Shown piece after piece: positions 58,243-64,000 of a stretch of DNA of 64,000 nucleotides. The translations under genes were made by a program, and so were the position numbers. The stretch lies in contig NZ_JAHSTX010000001.1 of NCBI RefSeq assembly GCF_019145375.1, positions 2,703,001-2,767,000 of the forward strand, given 5' to 3'. This stretch comes from Pseudomonas triticicola. Its GTDB lineage: Bacteria > Pseudomonadota > Gammaproteobacteria > Pseudomonadales > Pseudomonadaceae. Within the stretch, counting starts at the first letter, position 1. Each line of letters opens with the position of its first letter. Below the pieces are notes generated by a model, which was not told the DNA's origin, made no database searches, and saw only the letters and a list, made by a program, of their open reading frames with translations.

Positions 58243-58550
58243 TGCTGAGCCTCCTTGAGAATCGCATTGTTCAGGTCGTCGAACTCGCCATTGGCGCGGC
58301 GCACGTAGATGCCGGTCAGGACGAAGGCTGAAATGATCAGGCCGACACCGATCGGGATGCCCCAGGTGATCGAGGATTCAGGACTGAGTTTCGCCCCGAG
58401 CACGTGCGGCCCGTATGCGATCAGCAGGATGAATGCGGAGTACAGCCCGAGCATGATTGCCGAGAGAATCCAGGCGAATCGTTCCCTTTTCTGAACCAGC
58501 TCCTTGAATCGGGGACTGTTTTGAATCGAGAGGTAAATGCTGTCGTTCAT
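58239..58550 (-). CDS. DUF485 membrane protein (ActP partner, YjcH type)
   Basis: The 103-residue protein has two helices and reads [43 protein letters not shown] then [33 protein letters not shown], the DUF485 signature. It is always found next to ActP. The overlapping stop/start makes production of both proteins coupled. Its role in transport is not established. Confidence 0.95.
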   Translation of the reverse strand: MNDSIYLSIQNSPRFKELVQKRERFAWILSAIMLGLYSAFILLIAYGPHVLGAKLSPESSITWGIPIGVGLIISAFVLTGIYVRRANGEFDDLNNAILKEAQQ

Positions 58551-58682
58551 TGTTTTTATCCTCGCAGCACAAATTATTGTTGGAACGTAGCTAATGTATG
58601 CGGCTGCGAGAGAGGTTCCAGACGACCTTAGTAGTAGATGGCCATGATGTTCTGGCCATTTTCAAGCACACACAAAAACAAC

Positions 58683-58772
58683 TGTAGGAACGAGCCTGCT
58701 CGCGAAGGCATCCTATCGGTCGATATTGCATCAACTGACAGATTGCATTCGCGAGCAGGCTCGCTCCCACAG
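58683..58772. repeat. REP doublet
   Basis: Inverted REP cores (the left one with a GTAGGAACGAGC variant) are separated by about 40 bases, upstream of the DUF485 gene. Confidence 0.9.
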
Positions 58773-58791
58773 GTGCGTGGCGGTGTTTAAA

Positions 58792-59643
58792 TTATTTGGT
58801 CCAGTCAGCTACACGTTCCGGGTGTTTGGCCACCCAGTCCTTGGCCGCTGCATCAGGCTTGGCGCCGTCCTGAATCGCCAGCATGACCTCGCCGATTTCG
58901 TCTTTCGAGGCCCACTGGAAGTTTTTCAGGAACTTGGCCACTTCCGGCGCCTTGGCGTCCAGGCCTTTGCTGCCGATGCTGTTCACGGTTTCAGCCTGGC
59001 CATACACGCCTTTCGGGTCGTCGAGGAAGCGCAGTTTCCACTTGGCGAACATCCAGTGCGGCACCCAACCGGTGACAGCGATGGATTCGTTCTTCTTCTC
59101 GGCGCGGGTCAGTTCGGCAATCATGCCGGCGCCGGAACTCGCCTTAAGGCTATATTTGTCCAGACCATAATCCTTGATCGCCTGATCGGTCTTGAGCATT
59201 ACGCCTGAACCGGCGTCGATGCCGACAATGCGGTTTTTGAAGGTGTCGTCGGTTTTCAGGTCTTCGATCGATTTGGCTTTGACGTACTCCGGCACGATCA
59301 GGCCAATCTTCGCGTCCTTGAAGTTCGGGCCGTAATCGACGACCTGATCCTTGTTTTTCGTCCAGTAGTCACCGTGGGTCACGGGCAGCCAGGCCGAGAG
59401 CATCGCGTCGAGTTTGCCGGTGGCCACGCCCTGCCACATGATCCCGGTGGCGACGGCTTGCAGCTTCACGTCATAACCGAGTTTCTGTTTGATCACTTCG
59501 GCCGCCACGTGAGTGGTCGCGACGCTGTCGGACCAGCCGTCAACGTAACCGATGTTCAGGGTCTGTTTTTCAGCGTTGGCGAAAGTGGAACTCATCGCAA
59601 GCGCCAGAACGGCACCTGCGCCTAAAAGTCGTCGCATCTTCAT
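58792..59643 (-). CDS. Orphan glycine betaine/choline ABC substrate-binding protein
   Basis: The 283-residue protein has a signal peptide (RRLLGAGAVLALAMSSTFANA) and the OpuAC fold: LNIGYVDGWSDSVATTHVAAEVIKQKLGY near the N-terminus, ATGKLDAMLSAWLPVTHGDYW, and VTGWVPHWMFAKWKLRFLDDPKG, with the Trp residues that cage quaternary ammonium groups. No permease or ATPase gene is adjacent. In Pseudomonas such solitary binding proteins (BetX, CaiX type) share the Cbc core transporter. The ligand (betaine, carnitine or choline) is inferred only. Confidence 0.9.
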   Translation of the reverse strand: MKMRRLLGAGAVLALAMSSTFANAEKQTLNIGYVDGWSDSVATTHVAAEVIKQKLGYDVKLQAVATGIMWQGVATGKLDAMLSAWLPVTHGDYWTKNKDQVVDYGPNFKDAKIGLIVPEYVKAKSIEDLKTDDTFKNRIVGIDAGSGVMLKTDQAIKDYGLDKYSLKASSGAGMIAELTRAEKKNESIAVTGWVPHWMFAKWKLRFLDDPKGVYGQAETVNSIGSKGLDAKAPEVAKFLKNFQWASKDEIGEVMLAIQDGAKPDAAAKDWVAKHPERVADWTK

Positions 59644-59940
59644 CGTTTACTTCCCCGAAATGCTGCGCCCGACGGATGCCGGGCATCGTCAACGTATTGT
59701 TATGGTGCACAGCGCCCCCATCACGCCGGACCTCACACACCGAACATCAGCCGATTTTTCAAAAAGGGTACTGATGGTTTGATCATCAACCTCAAGCGAC
59801 CGGCGACCTGCTCTGTCAGCGACCTCAAGGCAGCGAGAAACGACATCAGAAAGCCATTAATCAAGCGCGATTAATTGACGCCAGACAATCCGCCCGAACT
59901 TTGCATGTACAACGCCTGCGAGCCACCTGCCCTTCTATAA
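59644..59940. other. Divergent upstream region, no gene
   Basis: These 297 bases separate the betaine-binding gene from the GH17-like gene. They must hold the promoters of both. I see no strong sigma70 match, no recognised RNA and no small ORF. Confidence 0.4.
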
Positions 59941-59982
59941 ATGCAGGTAACATGCGTCGCTTTGCAGCCACTCGGCCTGACC

Positions 59983-61536
59983 ATGTCCGCGACGTACCGA
60001 TTTCCTTTTCTGCCTTATCTGTCCGCCTGCCTGCTCGGGCTCCTGGCCCTTGGCGGTTTCTGGTATAGCCTCGGCCAACCGGTGATCCTGCCTGACGCCG
60101 CGACGCCGACGCACAAGTTGCAATGCGCCTCCTACACACCGTTCGACAAAGACCAATCGCCGTTCGACGTGCCGTTCAAATTGCGCCCCGAGCGCATGGA
60201 CGCCGATCTCGCGCTGCTGGCGACGCGCTTTGAATGCATCCGCACCTACTCGATGACCGGGCTCGAAGCCCTGCCCGATCTGGCGCGCAAACACGGTCTG
60301 AAGTTGATGATCGGCGCCTGGGTCAACAGCAACCCGGTCGACACCGAGCAGGAAGTCGAGCTGCTGATCAAATCGGCCAATGCCAACCCCGACGTGGTCA
60401 CTGCCGTAATCGTCGGCAACGAAGCGCTGCTGCGCAAAGAGGTCACTGGCGCACAACTGGCCCGGCTGATCAACAAGGTCAAAAGCCAGGTCAAGCAACC
60501 GGTGACCTACGCCGACGTCTGGGAATTCTGGCTCAAGCACCCGGAAATCGCCCCGGCCGTGGACTTTCTGACCATTCACTTGCTGCCGTACTGGGAAGAC
60601 GATCCGTCGAACATCGACGTGGCGCTGCGGCATGTGGCGGATGTGCGCCAGGTATTCGGCAACAAATTCGCTCCGAAAGACGTGATGATTGGCGAAACCG
60701 GCTGGCCGAGCGAAGGCCGCCAGCGTGAAACGGCAGTGCCAAGCCGGGTCAACGAGGCGAAATTCATTCGTGGCTTTGTGGCGATGGCCGAGCAGGAAGG
60801 CTGGCGTTACAACCTGATCGAAGCCTTCGACCAACCGTGGAAGCGCGGCAGTGAAGGCGCGGTCGGCGGCTATTGGGGGCTGTTCGATGCCGATCGGCAG
60901 GACAAGGGCGTGCTCGCCGGGCCGGTGAGCAATGTGCCGTACTGGAAAGAATGGCTGGCGGTCGGTGCCTTGATTTTCCTTGGGACGCTGATGCTTGGTG
61001 GACGCGTGCGCACCACACGTTCGGCGCTTGTGCTGCCACTGCTGGGCGCTGTCGCTGCTTGCTCGATTGGCGCTTGGGGCGATCTGGCGCGGCTGACCAC
61101 GCGCTTTGCCGGTGAATGGCTGTGGGTCGGTTTGCTCACCGGGTTGAATTTGCTGGTGCTCGCGCATGCCGCGCTGACGCTAAGCGCACGCACAGGTTGG
61201 CGCGCGCGAGCATTCGATTTGCTTGAGCGGCGCGCCGGCTGGCTGGTCGCGGCGGCCGGTTTTGCCGCGGCGGTGATGATGCTGGAGATGGTCTTCGATC
61301 CGCGCTATCGCAGTTTCGCCAGCATGGCGTTCGTGCTGCCGGCGCTGGTTTACCTGTGCCGCCCGGTGAGCGTGCCGCGTCGGGAGATTGCGCTGCTGAC
61401 CTTTGTCATCGGTGCGGGGATTGCACCGCAGTTGTATCAGGAAGGGATGCTGAACCAGCAGGCGTGGGGTTGGGCGCTGGTCGGTGGCTTGATGGTGGTG
61501 GCGTTGTGGCGCTGCCTGCGGGTTCGCAAGGCCTGA
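59983..61536 (+). CDS. GH17-like membrane beta-glucan enzyme
   Basis: The product has 517 residues from the ATG at 59983 (531 from the ATG at 59941; neither has a good ribosome site). After an N-terminal helix (FPYLSACLLGLLALGGFWY..), residues ~45-310 form a GH17 barrel: YTPFDKDQSPF, AVIVGNEALLRKEV with the acid Glu in GNEALLR, and IGETGWPSEGR with the nucleophile Glu, then WRYNLIEAFDQPWKRG. About five or six helices follow. Proteobacterial members act as beta-1,3-glucan transglycosylases in cyclic or branched glucan synthesis; which product is made here is unknown. Confidence 0.88.
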   Translation: MSATYRFPFLPYLSACLLGLLALGGFWYSLGQPVILPDAATPTHKLQCASYTPFDKDQSPFDVPFKLRPERMDADLALLATRFECIRTYSMTGLEALPDLARKHGLKLMIGAWVNSNPVDTEQEVELLIKSANANPDVVTAVIVGNEALLRKEVTGAQLARLINKVKSQVKQPVTYADVWEFWLKHPEIAPAVDFLTIHLLPYWEDDPSNIDVALRHVADVRQVFGNKFAPKDVMIGETGWPSEGRQRETAVPSRVNEAKFIRGFVAMAEQEGWRYNLIEAFDQPWKRGSEGAVGGYWGLFDADRQDKGVLAGPVSNVPYWKEWLAVGALIFLGTLMLGGRVRTTRSALVLPLLGAVAACSIGAWGDLARLTTRFAGEWLWVGLLTGLNLLVLAHAALTLSARTGWRARAFDLLERRAGWLVAAAGFAAAVMMLEMVFDPRYRSFASMAFVLPALVYLCRPVSVPRREIALLTFVIGAGIAPQLYQEGMLNQQAWGWALVGGLMVVALWRCLRVRKA

Positions 61537-61558
61537 TTTCAGCGCCTTCGAAATCGCC

Positions 61559-61650
61559 ATCGCTGGCAAGCCAGCTCCCACAGGATTTCTGCTGCACACA
61601 AATGCTGTGTTCACCTCAATTCCTGTGGGAGCGGGCTTGCCCGCGATGAC
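61559..61650. repeat. Divergent REP doublet of a second family
   Basis: ATCGCTGGCAAGCCAGCTCC on the left is matched inversely by CCTGTGGGAGCGGGCTTGCC (to ~61649). The core differs from the other doublets in the window. Confidence 0.8.
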
Positions 61651-61656
61651 TGACTG

Positions 61657-62025
61657 TCAGGCGCTGCGGGACTCGCGGACCAGGCGCAACCCGGCAATCA
61701 CCACCGCAAACACCGCTAATGTAGTGTTGTACAACGCCAGCGCCGGCAGGCCGAACACCAGCGCCAGCACCGCCAGCCACCACCCTGCCCGTCCCGGCAC
61801 GACAAACGCCAATACCGCAGCACCCACCGCCGCCCAGCCCAATACCTTGAAATGGATCATCAGCCCCATATTCGAACGCACCACGCATTCCCAACGACTG
61901 GCCTCGTCAACGCAGATGCCCACCCACTGCCCGTCTTCCATGAAGCCATAGCGCGCGGCATAACTGGCGGCCAGCCACAGCGGCAACAAAACAAGCAGCA
62001 CAATCACGGGCAAGCGGCGGGACAT
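61657..62025 (-). CDS. Small integral membrane protein, 122 residues
   Basis: The product starts MSRRLPVIVLLVLLPLWLAASYAARYG. It has about three more hydrophobic helices, with a conserved-looking polar loop (GICVDEASRWECVVRSNMGL) between the first and second. That loop has two Cys that may form a periplasmic disulfide. GGAG is six bases before the ATG at 62025. The frame to 62094 adds an unlikely extension. It has no recognised family and converges on the GH17-like gene. Confidence 0.75.
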   Translation of the reverse strand: MSRRLPVIVLLVLLPLWLAASYAARYGFMEDGQWVGICVDEASRWECVVRSNMGLMIHFKVLGWAAVGAAVLAFVVPGRAGWWLAVLALVFGLPALALYNTTLAVFAVVIAGLRLVRESRSA

Positions 62026-62249
62026 GGAGCACTCCAATCTGCGGAAATCGGCGGCCAGCTTAATCTGCCGACCGGCATTCGCAAGCACTAACAACTGTTA
62101 ACTGTTCAGCAAGCCCTCGCAACGTGTATCGTCCAGCTACTATTACCCCGAATTCCGCCTGTTTGGTGCCGCAGCATGGCACTTTGGCGCACGGCCGGTG
62201 GTCATAGCCTGCGAACTTCAATCGGCACCTTCCTCTAAGGGATCTAGTC

Positions 62250-63548
62250 ATGCTCCGTTCCTTGCGCTTCGCCGCGCTGTTCAGCGGCCTTATCTTGAGT
62301 GCGTCCGCGCTGGCGGTGGATATCGACGCCGCCAGTTATGGCTACCCGCTGACCAACCCGTTCGAGGCGACGATCGCCACGACACCACCGGATCTGCGTC
62401 CGGAGTTGCCGTTGGACGACGACATCAATCAAACGGACCGCAGCCTCACCCTGCGCCCGGAGCGTGAATTCCAACTGCCGGACAATTTCTGGGCAGTCAA
62501 AAAACTCACCTACCGCATCGCCACCCAGGACAAACCGGCGCCGCTGATCTTCCTGATCGCCGGCACCGGTGCGCGCTTTGACAGCACGCTCAACGAATAC
62601 CTGAAAAAGCTGTATTACAAGGCCGGCTACCACGTCGTGCAGTTGTCGTCGCCGACCAGCTTCGACTTCATCAGCGCCGCCTCGCGTTTCGCCACTCCGG
62701 GCGTGACCAAGGAAGATGCCGAAGACATGTATCGGGTGATGCAGGCCGTGCGGGCGCAGAACCCGAAACTGCCGGTCACCGAGTATTACCTGACCGGTTA
62801 CAGCCTCGGCGCCCTCGATGCCGCGTTCGTCGCGCATCTGGACGAAACGCGCCGCAGCTTCAACTTCAAGAAAGTCCTGCTGCTCAACCCGCCGGTCAAC
62901 CTCTACACCTCGGTGACCAACCTCGACAAGCTGGTACAGACCGAGGTCAAGGGCATCAACAACAGCACCACGTTCTATGAACTGGTACTGAGCAAGCTGA
63001 CCCGTTACTTCCAACAGAAAGGCTACATCGATCTCAACGATGCGCTGCTGTATGACTTCCAGCAGTCCAAACAGCACCTGACCAACGAACAGATGGCCAT
63101 GCTCATCGGCACGTCGTTCCGTTTCTCGGCGGCCGACATTGCCTATACCTCGGACCTGGTCAACCGTCGCGGCCTGATCACCCCGCCGAAATTCCCGATC
63201 ACCGAAGGCACCAGCCTCACGCCGTTCCTCAAGCGCGCGCTGCAATGCGATTTCGACTGCTACATCACCGAACAGGTTATTCCGATGTGGCGCGCGCGCA
63301 CCGACGGCGGCAGCCTGCTGCAACTGATCGATCAGGTCAGCCTGTATGCGCTCAAGGATTACCTGCACGACAGCCCGAAAATCGCCGTCATGCACAACGC
63401 CGACGACGTCATCCTCGGCCCTGGCGACCTGGGCTTCCTGCGTAAAACCTTCGGTGATCGCCTGACCGTTTATCCACTGGGCGGCCACTGCGGCAACCTT
63501 AACTATCGCGTCAACAGCGACGCCATGCTGGAGTTCTTCCGTGGCTAA
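62250..63548 (+). CDS. Secreted alpha/beta hydrolase overlapping mlaA
   Basis: The 432-residue protein has a signal peptide (RFAALFSGLILSASALA). It has the alpha/beta-hydrolase core PAPLIFLIAGTGARFDS, then the nucleophile Ser in LTGYSLGALDAAF (GxSxG), a likely Asp in MHNADDVILG and His in LGGHCGNLNY. A C..CDFDC pair may be disulfide-linked. I see no protein-kinase motif. The last codons overlap the mlaA start by eight bases (GTGGCTAA), which ties it to phospholipid trafficking. The substrate is unknown; it may be a lipid. Confidence 0.82.
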   Translation: MLRSLRFAALFSGLILSASALAVDIDAASYGYPLTNPFEATIATTPPDLRPELPLDDDINQTDRSLTLRPEREFQLPDNFWAVKKLTYRIATQDKPAPLIFLIAGTGARFDSTLNEYLKKLYYKAGYHVVQLSSPTSFDFISAASRFATPGVTKEDAEDMYRVMQAVRAQNPKLPVTEYYLTGYSLGALDAAFVAHLDETRRSFNFKKVLLLNPPVNLYTSVTNLDKLVQTEVKGINNSTTFYELVLSKLTRYFQQKGYIDLNDALLYDFQQSKQHLTNEQMAMLIGTSFRFSAADIAYTSDLVNRRGLITPPKFPITEGTSLTPFLKRALQCDFDCYITEQVIPMWRARTDGGSLLQLIDQVSLYALKDYLHDSPKIAVMHNADDVILGPGDLGFLRKTFGDRLTVYPLGGHCGNLNYRVNSDAMLEFFRG

Positions 63549-64000
63549 ATATCTCCTGCTGATTGCAGCGTTCCTCTGTGCAGGCGTGGCCCAGGCCGAC
63601 AACAGTAAAGCCGATGCCCCGGTAGTGGTCGACAGCGACGGCTTCAAGGAACCGCTGACCAAACTCAAGTTCAACCCGGGCCTGGACCAGCGCGAGTTCG
63701 AACGTTCGACGCTCAACGCGCTGAACGTCTATGACCCGCTGGAATCGTGGAACCGCCGGGTCTACCACTTCAACTATCGCTTCGACCAGTGGGTGTTCCT
63801 GCCGGTAGTCGATGGCTATCGCTACATCACGCCAAGCTTTGTGCGTACCGGGGTGAGCAACTTCTTCAACAACATTGGCGACGTGCCGAACCTGGTCAAC
63901 AGCCTGTTGCAGTTCAAGGGCCAGCGCTCGATGGAAACCACCGCGCGCCTGCTGCTCAACACCACGATCGGCATCGCCGGCCTGTGGGACCCGGCCACCG
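63541..64000 (+). CDS. mlaA: Phospholipid-transport lipoprotein MlaA (VacJ), 3' partial
   Basis: A GTG start overlaps the hydrolase stop. The N-terminus is (M)AKYLLLIAAFLCAGVAQAD, a signal peptide without the lipobox Cys usual in VacJ. It is followed by YDPLESWNRRVYHFNYRFDQWVFLPVVDGYRYITPSFVRTGVSNFFNNIGDVPNLVNSLLQFK, the canonical MlaA start. The frame is open to the end of the window (GIAGLWDPAT). MlaA forms the outer-membrane channel, with a porin, that removes misplaced phospholipids. Confidence 0.93.
   Translation, partial: MAKYLLLIAAFLCAGVAQADNSKADAPVVVDSDGFKEPLTKLKFNPGLDQREFERSTLNALNVYDPLESWNRRVYHFNYRFDQWVFLPVVDGYRYITPSFVRTGVSNFFNNIGDVPNLVNSLLQFKGQRSMETTARLLLNTTIGIAGLWDPAT

Overview
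This 64 kb window is ordinary chromosome from a fluorescent Pseudomonas (P. fluorescens group). The evidence is the GC-rich coding sequence, the pseudomonad order sdhCDAB-sucAB-lpd-sucCD divergent from gltA, the aerobic late-cobalamin gene order cobO-cobB-bluB-cbiB-cobD-cobQ-cobU-cobT-cobC-cobS, and many Pseudomonas-type REP doublets. I see no prophage, insertion sequence, CRISPR array, tRNA or rRNA gene. Both edges cut genes: a symporter-fused hybrid histidine kinase on the left and mlaA on the right.

Layout. 1-5.4 kb: symporter/PAS/kinase/receiver protein (MxtR/CrbS type), convergent with rmuC and a small Sel1 protein. 5.4-9.5 kb: a long gene-free leader, two small hypothetical proteins, a FadL-type porin and a periplasmic glutathione peroxidase. 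9.5-11.4 kb: a marR-MFS-small membrane protein unit with matching operators. 11.5-20.8 kb: the cobalamin operon on the minus strand, read from a promoter followed by a cobalamin riboswitch with a terminator platform. 20.9-27.7 kb: a hypothetical protein, a sorbosone-dehydrogenase-like lipoprotein, two NlpC/P60 peptidases, hda, an AI-2E/PerM-type membrane protein and a DUF2066 protein. 28-30.5 kb: purM-purN and a DUF3108 protein. 30.7-40.5 kb: chemoreceptor, amidohydrolase, OsmC, pirin, dienelactone hydrolase, htpG, two thioesterases, a small lipoprotein, MAPEG and DUF599. 40.8-55.6 kb: brnQ, then the TCA cluster. 56.5-64 kb: actP with its DUF485 partner, an orphan betaine-binding protein, a GH17-like membrane enzyme, a small membrane protein, and an alpha/beta hydrolase overlapping mlaA.

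How they work together. The cob genes finish adenosylcobalamin from hydrogenobyrinate/cobyrinate diamide: adenosylation, amidation, aminopropanol arm, lower-ligand synthesis and nucleotide-loop assembly. Nearly every junction is an ATGA-type overlap, and expression is gated by B12. The sdh/suc genes encode succinate dehydrogenase, 2-oxoglutarate dehydrogenase and succinyl-CoA synthetase, with citrate synthase facing away. Structured leaders precede sucA and sucC.

The most unusual features are non-coding or very small. A REP doublet forms the last codons of cobB. A 16-bp palindrome is shared by the marR and MFS promoters, and marR is probably leaderless. A 40-residue membrane protein is coupled to the MFS gene. 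A leader of about 415 nt precedes a 74-residue protein. Two families of intergenic repeats sit only between convergent genes, one of them as a 106-bp inverted repeat that has an 'empty-site' copy elsewhere in the window. I found no convincing new multi-gene system.
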